From the NCBI GenBank assembly GCA_015698045.1, contig BLAL01000043.1, positions 124,001 through 188,000 of the forward strand: a stretch of DNA of 64,000 nucleotides, written 5' to 3'. A program made the position numbers and the translations under genes. Of this stretch, positions 36,801 through 48,651 are shown one piece after another (position 1 is the first letter of the stretch; every line of letters begins with the position of its first letter). Below the pieces are notes generated by a model, which was not told the origin of the DNA, ran no database searches, and was given only the letters and a program-made list of their open reading frames with translations. The DNA is from Rhizophagus clarus. Taxonomy: Eukaryota > Glomeromycota > Glomeromycetes > Glomerales > Glomeraceae.

Positions 36801-38548
36801 TATAGTATAATATTATGCAGGGGGTATTTTCAACCTTTGGGAATGTATTTTGAACGAAAAAAATGCAAAATTGCGCCATACTTTTGACCATATTCTTTGA
36901 CCGTACACAACAGCTCATGGTTGAGTTAGATTCTCTAAACTTTCAGATTATCGTCAAAACTTGCAGAATCCGATTTCTTTATAATAATGATTCTTATACC
37001 ATTTTTAAGCATATTTAAAATATTATTATGTTATATAAATATATTGTCTATATTAAGAATACCGTTTAGCTTATCTCTTGATATCGTTTTTTTTTTTTTT
37101 TCAAAATATTTACTTTGACATTTTAGCCTTTTTAAAATGTTAACCAAACTAATAATAATACCCTTTACTATTTATATATACTATTTATATGTACCAACCT
37201 TTTTTATCTAAAATTCTTTTTCTATCTGATATACTTTATACTTTTATAATTAGTCATAAATATACTGTAACAGGTAAAGTAAAATTTATTATACACACAC
37301 ATTTTTTTTATAATTTATCAAATATAATTTTATCTCTTTTTTTTTAATTAATTATAATAAATATGATATTAAAACTTATTAATCAATTTATAGTAAGTAG
37401 GATTTATTGTCTAATCTTTAAATTAAAGAAAAAAAAATTTATTTGAAATTTTCAATATTATAAAGTAAAATAAAAATATGTATTATAAAATTTAATATAT
37501 TAATATCATTTAAGTTATTAAGAATCATTATTTAATTAACTAGTCATAAATTTTAATTTAAAATAAGAAAATAATTATAAATTTATAACAATCAAGTAAT
37601 TATATAATACAGTTCCTAGTAAAAGTAATGGCAGTGAGAATACTGCTTCTTAATTTGGTTATAACTCCATTACCATATTGATTAGATCTTTACTTGTTAT
37701 ACCAAATTGAACAGTGGAATAATAATTTAAAAAGCAATAAAAAAAAAGTAATTTCAAATTCAGACATTATTTTTATTTTATTACTTAAAATAGCTTTCAT
37801 TGCAATTATATTTATTTATAAAGCTGTTAATATTTCCTTGAAACAAAATTTCAGGAAATTTCTAATTGAACTGAAATTTTTTTGCATTTCCATGAGCAAT
37901 GCTTTCTCATCTTTAAAAAAATGGTAAAATTCAAAATATTTATTATTCTAAATGTTGCACTAAAGCTATTTCTTTAAAAAATACCACTAAGATTAAAGTG
38001 ACGATCATTTCACATTTTTTAATTTTTGTCAAGAAAACTCTGAAATACGTGCATTCTTAAGTCTTGACTAACCATACAATTTTTTAGGCTATTGATGAGC
38101 TTTTTATTAGAATAAATCTGCAAAATAACAACTTTTATAATGCTTGAAGTAGTATGAAAGTTTATCTTTCAATAATGAGTTTTCTTGTTCATTTTAAAGT
38201 TCAGATATTAAGTTCTAATAAATGTTTGAATTTTTTTTGAAGTAATATATTAAGAAAATGGTAATGTTAAAAAAAGAAAAAAAATTGCAGATCATTTCTT
38301 AATTCATTCAGAAAGGAATGAAATATTCTTGAAAATAGCATAATTATTAATTGCAAAGTTATTTGCGATAATAATATGTAAAATCAATTTAAAGTTTGCA
38401 TTAGTGTAGATAAAGGTCAAATCGAACATTAATTAAATAATAAAATATATGTATTTTTGTCACCTCTTTCCGAAAATAAAAAAAAATTCATAGCTTTATT
38501 ATAAAACTTATGAGTTATATTAAAATATTTGACTGATATTACTTTCGC
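32441..38548. other. 6-kb gene-poor A/T-rich stretch
   Basis: No protein of recognisable family is seen on either strand. It contains TA repeats near 33385, several A runs of 15-40 bp (for example 33850-33882), T runs and scattered moderately balanced segments at 34850-35000 and 36000-36100. At 37610, ACAGTTCCTAGTAAAAGTAA looks like a Tc1-type terminal repeat with no partner found. The open frames here are short and dominated by Lys, Phe, Ile and Asn codons and are not called. Confidence 0.5.
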
Positions 38549-38796
38549 CAGGATTAAGGTTGCTGGGTGAAACTAGGTAGTTTAGCAAACTGTCTAAATG
38601 TCGAAAAGGTAAAACTTAACAAAACTATATTAAAATCTTAGTAAAAAATTAGCAAAACTTGACAAATGTCAAAACTTATAGTAAATCATATTAAATAGCG
38701 AAATAATAGTAAAGTATTATTAAAAAATTAGTAAAACTAGAGTTTAGACGTTTAGCCAAATTTAAAATTAATTTAGGCAGATAACCTTAGCCAGGA
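38549..38796. mobile_element. possible small MITE
   Basis: CCAGGATTAAGGTTGCTGG on the left and CCTGGCTAAGGTTATCTGCC on the opposite strand at the right form diverged inverted ends around an interior with repeated TTAGTAAAA words. The boundaries and the call are tentative. Confidence 0.35.
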
Positions 38797-38935
38797 TCTA
38801 TAATTGAAAATACTGTAATTAATTATTTATTTTAATTTTATTATTTAATTTTATTCAGATATTATAAAAAATATAATTCATTATTTATTTATTAAAGTTT
38901 TCAGAAATTTTCTATCCTTATACAAAATATTTAAT

Positions 38936-39028
38936 TAAAAAAATTCTTAGATTACTGGATAATTACTAGATAAATTTAAACAATCTGTTTAATAATCATC
39001 CAGTAATCTGATAATTCTTTTTTATCAA
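38936..39028. repeat. hairpin of about 90 bp
   Basis: AGATTACTGGATAATTA and its inverted partner near 38994-39020 form two arms of about 40 bp with a short loop. This is probably a tiny foldback element. Confidence 0.5.
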
Positions 39029-40747
39029 GTACTTCGTATGGGATAACAAAATTCTAAAACTGTGATAATTTTAGGATAGTAATATATATTATATAATATC
39101 AGTTTAATATACTAAGATCTTACTTTTCCACTTTTATGTAAGATTTTATATAACTAATTAAATTATAATATAAAGTTATATAATTATATATAGGTGTAAT
39201 ATAAGATTTTTTTCTAACCCTCCCATCTCCTAAAAAATTATATAATAAATGATATTGCCCTTATATTATTTATTAATTTATTAAATATTAAATAAATCAC
39301 TTAAATATATTAATATTTTTTTTTAAAAATAATAATTTATTATATTTATCTTAATTATTTTTATTTTAATATATATTAATTGATATTTATTTGAAATTAT
39401 ATACTATTAATTTTATTAATAAAACTATTTATTTTTAAGAAAATATTTAATTATAAGTTTATAATAATCAAATAATTATTTTTTTTTTATTTTTTAGAAA
39501 TAAATACAATAGTTTTAAGACTTAACTAATTAACCAATTTATGGATTGCTAATAACTGAAAAATTATTAGAATGTTATCCAAAGTTAGATTAGTAAATAT
39601 ATAGTGATATCTCTCTTATGAGATATCATGACTTTTTGTTAAAATATGCAGCTATATGCATATATTGTACATACTAATTTATCATAGTGCAGTCCTGATA
39701 AGAGGAAATAACATATACTATACCTCTTAGTCTACACAAAAAAACTTTTGTATAAACCACATCCTTTCAAAATAATCAATAAAATCTATGTATAATAAAA
39801 AAAAAATAAATAAAAAAAAAATTTTTTAAATAAAACCTTTAAAGTAGACTAAAACAAAAAACTATATTATACTTCTATAATAAAATAAGAGAGAATAATA
39901 GTAGAGCAAAACATAACTGCTACTGCACTATAATGTTATATAAAAGAAAAACTGTACTATTAATAATAAAACCTAGTGGGAAAAAAATTAAAAGCTTTAA
40001 TAACATCTATATAATTTTGTTTCTTGGTCAAAGGGTCCTAATAAGTGATGCTTTAACCTGGATTTGTTCTGTAAGTAACTTTCTTTTTGTCTATTTTTTT
40101 ATACTACTTGAACAATAAAGTTCTTTTGAAAACATTTTAGTCTTTAGATCCATTATTAACATTTTCTTTATGACATTTATAAACAAAGAGTTTTTAGTTT
40201 TCATCTGTTTCTTACCATTCTTATTTTTAAAAATTATTTTTTTCTAATATTTAAAGAAGTACATAAATAAAAAGTCTATTTTTCATACATTGTTCACTGT
40301 TTTTATTTTTAAAATATTTTTAAAATTTTTGCCTAAAAAATAGGTCTAATGATTGGTGAAGAAAGTCTACAATCAAATAATTAATAATAATTAAAAATAA
40401 TTAATTATCGCCATTTTCGAATTACTGTAATTGGCATTTTTTTTTTTTAATAAAAAAAATTAATGTTAGAATTTCAATAAAAAATGATCATGTGTACATA
40501 CAAAAATTCAAATGTAATTGATCTACATAATGATAAGCCACTCTTGTATCACATTTGATGTGTTTTTTTCTCATCCACTTCGTGTTTTTGTTAGTAGTTT
40601 AGAGTTTATCAAATAATGATTCCTAGTGATTCTTAGCGATTCCTAATCAATTCCTAACTGATTTCAACCTTTTTATCCCAATTTCTAAGTAATTATAAAC
40701 AAAAACAACTGTAAAAACAATTTGTTTTTCATTAGAAAACTTCAAAT

Positions 40748-41854
40748 ATGCCTCAAAAATTCAGTGAAGATTTATGCTGGCGTATCATTTATTTCTACAC
40801 TGATGGGCTTTCTACTATAGATATTGCCAACACGTTATACGTAAGTAAAAGCTTTGTAAATAAAATAAAAAGAAGGTATAACCGTTGGACATGTGTTAAA
40901 AATCCTTTCAAAGGTGTTCCTGATCGTAAAAAGCTCTTTAATAGAGCAGACATGGCTATACTTAGAAATCTTGTAACAGAAAAAACAGATTAGTATTTAG
41001 ATGAATTAGCGTATGAAATGGAGCATCTAACTAAAAAAAGAGCGTCTATTGCAGCTCTTTGGCGTTCACTTCAATATTTAGGAATTATTCACAAAAAGGT
41101 AAATATTTTGTTCATATCTCTTATGATTTTTGAGAATATATATTTATTTTTTTTTATTTGATACAAAGTTATATAAGGCAGCGCTTGAGAGAAATGATAT
41201 TATACGCGCATATTATTTAGGTGTTATTGATGAAAATTACACTTCAAATCAGTTGATTTTTATTGATGAAAGTGCTAAAGATGAAAGGAGTCTATCAAGA
41301 TTATATGGATATTCTTCTCGCAATGTACGTGCGCATAAAAAAGTAGTGTTTGTACAAGGAAGAAGATATACAATTTTGCCTGCTCTTACATTAGAAGAAT
41401 TTGTTGCTGTTGATATATTTGAAGGATCATGTGATAGAAAAAGATTTGTTGATTTTATTCTTGATCAAGTGGTAAACTAATAAAATAATAATTATAATAG
41501 TTTTTTTTTATTTATTTTATATACTAATTGATAAATTTCATTTTTTAGTTACCAATAATGAATCCTTACCCAAATGATAACAGTGTAATTATAATGGATA
41601 ATATTAGAATATATCATGATGAAGAATTGATAGTACTTCTAAGAGGATTGGGATGTCATGTTGTTTTCCTGCCACCATATTCTCCTGATTACAACCCTAT
41701 AGAGATGGCATTTTCAATCATTAAATCATAGATTAGGCGAAATCATGATTTTATGAAAGCGTTTAATGATCTTATACATGCATTGTTAGTTGCATGTAGG
41801 CAAATAAATTCTGAAATGGCACGATCATTTTTTGAAGCATCAATTTATATTTGA
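40748..41854 (+). pseudogene. Tc1-type DD34E transposase, two in-frame stops
   Basis: Three exons keep phase: 40748-41098, 41169-41471 and 41549-41854, with GT-AG introns, giving 319 codons. The N-terminal helix-turn-helix contains YTDGLSTIDIANTLYVSKSF. The catalytic residues are Asp in LIFIDESAKDERS, Asp in VIIMDNIRIYHDEE and Glu in PPYSPDYNPIEMAF, with 34 residues between the second Asp and Glu. Two TAG stops interrupt it, after VTEKTD (about 40991) and after FSIIKS (about 41729). No frameshift is needed, so decay is recent. The start is the first Met of the open frame. Confidence 0.85.
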
Positions 41855-41959
41855 TAATTAGGTTAGAATAAATAGAATAAATAAAAATTTAAAAAGTTGA
41901 AACATCAAAAAAATTATTATTTTTATTATATTACATAATAATCAAATACATTTATGTTA

Positions 41960-43672
41960 TCAATATTGGTTTGCTGCCTGTTTGATATTTTTTATTTTCA
42001 TTACACCTAATTTTTGCAATTACTCATTTGTTAAATCCTTTATAACATTAATGGTGATTTCTTCTTCAAGAAACGCATCTTCAAATTTAGTATATACATT
42101 ATCACAATTATATTTCAAATCTAAATGATGAAAAAACTCACCAATTGATAGCAATTTACCCAAATTTGATGGTAATTCCAAATGAGTATTTGTAGGATTT
42201 TGATAAAATTGACTTGGTAATTGAATAATAATTGGGATAAGTGTCGTAGATGTTTGATTAATTTTTATTTGTGTTATCAAATTATTTTTATTGATAAACA
42301 CACTTGACTTCATATCAAATACCGAATAAGATGGGGAATATCATAAGTTGTTCCTTTATTTATCTAAAAAAAACTTATAATTTAATATCATTTTTTATTT
42401 GAATTTATGAAAAAATATATATTTTATATTATAATTTTACGAGTCTAAAGTTGTAATCTAGAAGGATTAAGTTGCAAATGCCAGCCATCTTGAATAAAAC
42501 ATGGAGTAGAATGTAGATTACATTTGTACATTTCAACCAAATTAGCTATAACTTCAAATCTTGTTTTTTCTTCTTTTGATAAATCATCTTCTCTTATTGA
42601 ACGAGATTTTTTTTTCTTTTTAGTTTATATTTCAATTTTTTCTTCAGAAGATGATCTAATATTATTTTCAGTATGCAAAAATGTTATAAATGTTAGTGTT
42701 TTTGCTTGCCTATTATTTCACATTATACACAAAAAATTTTTATCTTTTTATGTTTTCTGCTTTTTTTTTTCTATTACATTATCCTTCACATTTACTATTA
42801 CCAACATTTTTTTTCCAGATGAAATTACTTTTTGATATTCATTGATAAATTCTTGAAAATCTAATTCATCTTTAAGTGTATTTGATGGTCCACATGCGTT
42901 TACAGCTTTATATGAAATAGTATAATTATATCTTGATTTAGTTTCTTTTTCTAAAATTTTGTTGGTTGTTAAATTTATTTTATCTATAATATTTTTATAG
43001 TTAGCGGGTTGAATAGTTAAAGTTTTTGCTGTAAGTGTTTTTGTATAATTTTTTTTAACAACTAATTGTATTTTTATTTCTTCAATAATAATAATTTCTT
43101 CATCATTATTATTATTTTCTTCTTCATAATTTTTATTATCATCATAATCATCATCAATAATATTATCACCTTTATTATTATAATTATCATCATCTTTAAT
43201 ATCATTATCATCTTCATCTTCAATTTCATTATCATTATAATTTCTCTCTTTTCTTTCATTATCTTCTCTTGGTAAATCATTCAAAACAATTACCTCATTA
43301 TTTATTTGAACTTCCTTAATATTCCTTTCGTTACTTTTAACTTTTTAGATTTTTTTTTGTAATTTTTTATTACTATCTTTTAATCATTGAAGTTTGCTAT
43401 TACAAACACTACAAGTAATATAGGAAAAACATTTTTCAAAATTACTATTATAACCAAATTTGGTATTTATATCTAATAAATAATTATTGAGTATTGAAAA
43501 AATTTGATTTGGAGTAATATATTTGTTAACCATGCTGCAGCTTTTTAACTCTTGATAGGTTAGTTTTTTGGCACTTACATGAATTTTCTTGTAAAAGTTT
43601 AAAATAACATAAACATTTTTGACATGTATAATAAATACCAGGAAAGTACTTACAAGTAGAATTTTCTGCCAT
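41960..43672 (-). pseudogene. accessory gene of the Tc1-type element, SAM-like C-terminus
   Basis: This is read from the minus strand toward the transposase. In order: a Cys-rich start (MAENSTCKYFPGIYY, TCQKCLCYF, NSCKCQ); KCFSYITCSVCNSK; a long Asp/Glu/Asn-rich tract (about 43080-43284); a conserved block NYTISYKAVNACGPSNTL plus DFQEFINEYQKVISSGKKM; EEKTRFEVIANLVEMYKCNL with STPCFIQDGWHLQLNPSRLQ; and a C-terminal part SIGEFFHHLDLKYNCDNVY, AFLEEEITINVIKDLTNE and LQKLGVMKIKNIKQAANQY that looks like a SAM domain. Stops and possible introns divide it. It resembles a repeated Rhizophagus family that I recall but cannot name. SAM domains mediate protein or RNA contacts. Why a transposon carries this gene is unknown; host gene capture or a helper role are both possible. 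Confidence 0.65.
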
Positions 43673-43957
43673 TTAACTAATTTTAAACGTGAAAAATTAC
43701 TTCAACTTTTTCGCGTAAATTTGTTTATTATATTAAGGGGATTTCTATACTAGGTAAATAATCAGTTTTAAAAAAAAAGTAACTAACAATCATTTAAAGA
43801 TATTTTTAAGTAAAATTTACATATGTTTTAGGCTGTTTTCAGATTGTTTTCAGTTGTTTTTAGGCTGTTTTCAGTTATTTTCAGTGTTTTCAGTATTTTT
43901 TTAATTATAAATGATCGATATCACCTGATCACAGTAATTCGAAAATGGCGATAATTA

Positions 43958-44591
43958 TTTTAATTTTAAAGTAAATTTAGATTTAATCTTCCTATGTAAT
44001 ATTTAAATTTTACATATTATTTGATTTGTAATTTTTAATATTTAAAAAATTTTTTACAATTTTATTTATCAAATATAATATTAAATATAATGTTAAATAT
44101 AATATCAAATAATATTTAAAGTAATTATTTATTAATTTCATATAAAGGAGATAGAACTCTCTCTGCTGATTGTCACGCCCATTTTTCAGAAAAAATTTTT
44201 TTCAAAAATAATTTTGAAAAATAGCTAAAAAATAATAAAGTATGGAAAATAACCTTTTTGTTTATATACTTATTTAGCTACTTGATAGAAACAATTTTTA
44301 AAAACAAGAATGGTAAAAAAACAGATGAAAACTGAGGATTCTTTACTTACAGATGTCACAAAAAAGATGCCGACAATAGATTCAAAGACCAAAACATTTA
44401 CAGAAGTTTTTACTGTTCAATAAGTGTATAGAAAACAAGCAAAAAGAGTCTTCCAAGCAACAAGAAACAAGTTCTAATTGTAGCACTTACTAGGATTTTT
44501 TGACATAAAATATATTTTAGAATATTATCAAAACTTTTAATTTTTTTCTACTGGATTTTATAATAGCATAGTTTTTCTTTTATGTAACATA
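43958..44591. other. right arm of the foldback, non-coding
   Basis: From about 44140 this pairs with the left arm near 40080-40377 and 39933-40000. Before that it is plain A/T-rich DNA. No gene is seen. Confidence 0.6.
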
Positions 44592-46961
44592 TAGAGTTCC
44601 GCAAAAAATCTGATCTGATTAGATCTGATCCAGATCCGATCTGGTCAGATCTGGATCAGATTATAAATTTATAATATTATAATCTGCGGATCGGATTCGA
44701 ATTCCAAATTTGAATCCAAAGTTCAGATTCGGATTTAAAATTATATAATCCAGATCTGTCGAATTGAATCCAGATCAGATCCACTGGATTCAGATCGGAT
44801 CGTAAGATCTGTTCATCCAAGGCATTTTTATTTATAAAATAAAAGAAAATGCCAGAATAGAACTGCAACCTATTAAACACGCCAAAATGGCATTATTTCG
44901 CATTACTTTATTCAAAAAAATGCCGAAATCGGCATTTTTTTTGAATAAGCCCATTTTTTAATAGAAAAAACACTAAATTATTTTTTAAATAAATGATTTA
45001 GAAAAAATGTTAAATCGTTTTATTTTATTAAATGATTTTTAAAAGAAACGTTAAAATTATTTCTTATTTATTAAAACGATTTTTAAAAGAAACGTTAAAA
45101 TCGTTTCTTATTTATTAAAACGATTTTTAAAAGAAACGTTAAAATTGTTTCTTATTTATTAAAACAATTTTTAAAAGAAACGTTAAAATCGTTTTTTTAT
45201 TAAACGATTTTTAAAAAAAACATTAAAATTCGTTTTTTTATTAAAACGATTTTTTAAAAAAAATAAAATCGTTTTTTTTATTAAACGATTTTAAAAAAGC
45301 ATAAAATCATTCTTTTTTATTAAAACGATTTAAAAAAAAAAGTTAAAAATCGTTTTTTGATTGATTAAACAATTTTTTTAAACAATTTTTTTTAAAAAAA
45401 ACTGTTAAAAATCATTTTTTTTCTTTCCATTAAAACGATTTTTTAAAAAAAATGTAAAATCATTTTTTTTTCATTAAAACGATTTTAAAAAAAAATGTTA
45501 AAATCGTTTTTCATTAAAATAACTTTTTTAAAAAAAAATGGTAAAAATCGTTTTTTTTCATTAATTAAAACAATTTAAAAAAAAATAACGTAAAATCATT
45601 TTTCATCAAACGATTTTAAAAAAAAAGTTAAAAATCGTTTTTTGATTGATTAAACGATTTTTTTAAACAATTTTTTTTAAAAAAAAATGGTAAAAATCAT
45701 TTTTTTCTTTCCATATAAACGATTTTTAAAAAAAATACGTAAAATCATTTTTTTTTCATTAAGACGATTTTTTAAAAAAAAACGTAAAATCATTTTTTTT
45801 TGTTAAAACGATTTTAAAAAAAAACGTTAAAAATCATTTTTTTTTCATTAATTAAAATGATTTAAAAAAAAATAATGTAAAATCGTTTTTCATTAAAATG
45901 ACTTTTTTAAAAACCACGTTAAAAATTGTTTTTTTTCATTAATAAAATGATTTAAAAAAAAACGTAAAATCGTTTTTTATCAAAACAATTTTAAAAAAAA
46001 AGTTAAAAATCGTTTCTTGATTAATTAAACGATTTTTTAAACAATTTTTTTAAAAAAAAAGGTAAAAATCATTTTTTTCTTTCCATATAAACGATTTTTG
46101 AAAAAAAACGTAAAATCATTTTTTTTTCGTTAACACGATTTTTTAAAAAAAACGTAAAATCATTTTTGTTTTCGTTAAAACGATTTTAAAAAAAATGTTA
46201 AAAATCGTTTTTTTTTCATTAATTAAAACGATTTAAAAAAAATAACGTAAAATCATTTTTCATCAAAACGATTTTAAAAAAAAAGTTAAAAATCATTTTT
46301 TGATTGATTAAACGATTTTTTTAAACAATTTTTTTTTAAAAAAAAACGGTAAAAATCATTTTTTTTCTTTCCATTAAAATGATTTTAAAAAAAAACGTAA
46401 AATCGTTTTTTTTATTAAAACAGATTTAAAAAAAAATGTTAAAATCGTTTTTTGATCAAATGATTTTTTTAAAAAAAAAACTTTAAAAATCGTTTTTTTT
46501 CATTAATTAAAATGATTTAAAAAAAACGTTAAAAATTGTTTTTTCATTAAAACGATTTAAAAAAAACGTTAAAAATCATTTTTTCATTAAAACGATTTTT
46601 AAAAAAAAAATGTAAAATCGTTGTTTCATTGGAACGATTTTTTAAAAAAAAAACGTAAAATCATTTTTTTTTAATAAACAATTTTAAAAAAATGGTAATT
46701 ATCATTTTTTTTATTATAACGATTTTTAAAAAAAACGTTAAAATCGTTTATTTTAAATCTGAATTTGGTCAGATTCAGATCAGATTCAGATCAAACTCAA
46801 ATTGGATCCAGATTTTAAATTTGAGTCCACAGATTAAATTCGGATTTCAAATATATATCTGAATCTCAGATCCAGATTTGAAATTGATAGATCCGGATCT
46901 GTCAGATCAGATTTAAATCTGATAAAATCTGATCTGATCTGATCCGTGCAGAACTCTAGAC
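44592..46961. mobile_element. hAT-like element filled with a palindromic minisatellite
   Basis: It starts TAGAGTTCCGCA and ends with the complement TGCAGAACTCTA. TAACATA (44585-44591 and 46962-46968) is the target copy. The uninterrupted site is visible in the left foldback arm, which has no such insertion. The subterminal 150-200 bp on each side consist of repeated GATCTGATC, CAGATCCGATC and similar words. The interior (about 44970-46755) is a minisatellite. The TIR form and 7-8 bp duplication fit hAT. There is no coding sequence. Confidence 0.8.
44970..46755. repeat. palindromic minisatellite, about 35-40 units
   Basis: Units of about 40-60 bp each contain AAAACGATTTTTAAAA followed by AACGTTAAAATCGTTT, so each unit can fold on itself. 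Units vary in length and many carry CG to CA or TG changes, which would fit cytosine deamination. Confidence 0.85.
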
Positions 46962-47408
46962 TAACATAGCTAGTGCAGTTGCAGTTATATTTTATACTGC
47001 TTATTTTTAAGCTATTTTATTTTAGAAGTATAGGATATTCTTTCTTTTAATTTACTCTGAAGGTTGTTTCATTTGTATTTTCTTTTTGTTTATTTTTTTA
47101 TTACACAAATTTTTTATTGGTTAATTTTGAAAGGATGGGGTTTGTGTGAAGGTGCTTTCACGTAAACTGAGGGCCTAGTATACATTATTCCCTTTTAAGT
47201 AGGACTGTATTACAGTGAATTAGTATGTACAGTACAGCTGCATATTTTAACAAAAGGTTGTAGTGTCCTATAAGAGAGATGTCACTATATCTTGAGTACT
47301 TCACTGAAGGATAGCATATGATGAATTTTTAATTGTTAACTGTTTTGTCATAGAGGTTATATAGTATGACAATACGAGTCCTGAAACTATTATATTCATT
47401 TCTAATAA

Positions 47409-48651
47409 AAGAATAAAAAAAAAATTAATTTCATATAAAACTAATAGTAAATAATGATAATAAACCTAAAAATTATAAAAATTAAAAATGAAAGAATAAA
47501 TAGAAAAAAAAAAAAATAAAATAAAAAGGTAAATAAAAAGGTAAATAAAAATAAAAAATAAATAGAAAAAGAAGGATAAATAAAAATATAAGAAGTACAA
47601 CCTTCTCTTAATATAATGAATTTTACATTTTAACTGATTAAAGTTTTATTTATTTTATTTTATTTTTTTTTTCTTTTATTTTTTTTTTTTTCTATTTTTA
47701 TTTTCCTTTTTTTTTCTTATTTTTTATTTTCCTTCATCTTCTTTTTCTTTTATTTTTTATTTTTATTTTATTTTTTTCTTTTATCCTTATTCTTTTTATT
47801 CTTATTACGTTTTTCTTTTTCCTTTTTTTTTTATTTCTTTTTTCTTTTCTTTTAAAATTCAAAAATCTATTAAAAAAAAAAAATAGAAAATTGATTATTT
47901 TTTTATTTATTTTTTTATTTTTTTTTTTTTTTAAGGTGTTGAAAATGTATATGTATTTATTAAATAAGATAGAATTAGATCATAAACTCTTCTATTCTAT
48001 ATACAGTACTTCCAACCAAGAATTAGTTCAAATAGTCACCCCATTTTTTTTATTTATTAGTATATTACAATTTTATTTAAACTTACTTTTTATTTTTTTT
48101 CTTTAAATTCCAGCAAATAGCTTATAATAGAAGAAAACAAAAAAAAAAGTAATATTTCTTAATTATATTTTATTGTAATACTAGCTATACTTATATATTT
48201 TTTTTTTTTTTAGGTTTCTGTAAATTTATTAAAAAATAAAATAAAAGGTTGCTACTATTTTTTACATTTTATTATCTTTTTTTTTAGTATTAAATTTAAA
48301 GTTATTAAACTTTAGTAATATATTAATTTGATAAATAAAAAAAAAGTTTATTTTATCAAAAAAAAATTCATTATAATTATAATCCATTATAAAAGAGTTA
48401 TTTTATATAAATATTTTGTACACTTTATTTCATACTATATTATGTAATAAATAAATATTAAAATTTATTATATCAAAATTTTTTTTATATTTAAAAATTG
48501 GTATTATACTAAAAATCTGTTATATCATATGATTTGCTATATCAAAATTTGCTGTAAAAAAGGTTAATTGTATAGGAAAAAATATATGAAAGGAAAGGAA
48601 AAAAATATATTATAAGAATGAACATATAAAAGAGAATAAAAATTATATCTT
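47409..48651. other. low-complexity A-rich then T-rich DNA
   Basis: The region 47404-47600 is A-rich with AAATAAAAAGG-type words, 47640-47880 is T-rich with the complementary style, and together they form a loose inverted pair. The rest is A/T-rich. A frame at 47891-48106 is a product of the T tract and is not called. Confidence 0.5.

Larger units (their letters stand above)
40404..43955. mobile_element. Tc1-type DNA transposon with two convergent genes
   Basis: The inverted ends are ATTATCGCCATTTTCGAATT on the left (40404) and the same on the opposite strand at the right (to 43955). Both are flanked by TA (40402-40403 and 43956-43957), the standard duplication of this superfamily. The 3552-bp element carries a DD34E transposase on the plus strand and a second, unrelated gene on the minus strand, tail to tail with about 105 bp between stop codons. 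It lies at the centre of the long foldback. Confidence 0.9.
39490..47408. mobile_element. very long imperfect inverted repeat (foldback) hosting later insertions
   Basis: The left arm (about 39490-40377) pairs with the right arm on the opposite strand (about 44140-44591 plus 46962-47408). Matching words in the same order include GATATCTCTCTTAT, TTTTGTTAAAATATGCAGCT, CCTTTCAAAATAATCAATAA, ATACTTCTATAATAAAATA, CTGCTACTGCACTA and TTTTCATCTGTTTCTTACCA. Identity is moderate, so the arms are old. The right arm is split by the hAT-like element at 44592-46961, and the centre holds the Tc1-type element at 40404-43955. A terminal TATAGTGA-type end at about 39602 and 47287 with TA flanks could mark an original Tc1-like foldback, but pairing goes on beyond it. 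Confidence 0.7.

Noticed and set aside
37610-37700. ACAGTTCCTAGTAAAAGTAA as a Tc1-type left end
   Set aside because: No inverted partner was found downstream within the window, so no element can be bounded.
43066-43275. Poly-Ile/Phe frame on the plus strand and poly-Lys/Met frame on the minus strand
   Set aside because: They are shadows of the acidic Asp/Glu/Asn tract of the accessory gene.
44677-44880. 67-codon minus frame
   Set aside because: It is a translation of the GATCTGATC array of the hAT-like element.
44970-46755. Regular repeats considered as a CRISPR-like array
   Set aside because: Units are variable, self-complementary and contiguous without unique spacers, and lie inside a transposon in eukaryotic DNA.
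39490-47408. Long inverted arms considered as a retroelement or a large virus-like element
   Set aside because: No polymerase, integrase, capsid or protease sequence is present. The only genes are those of the Tc1-type insertion.
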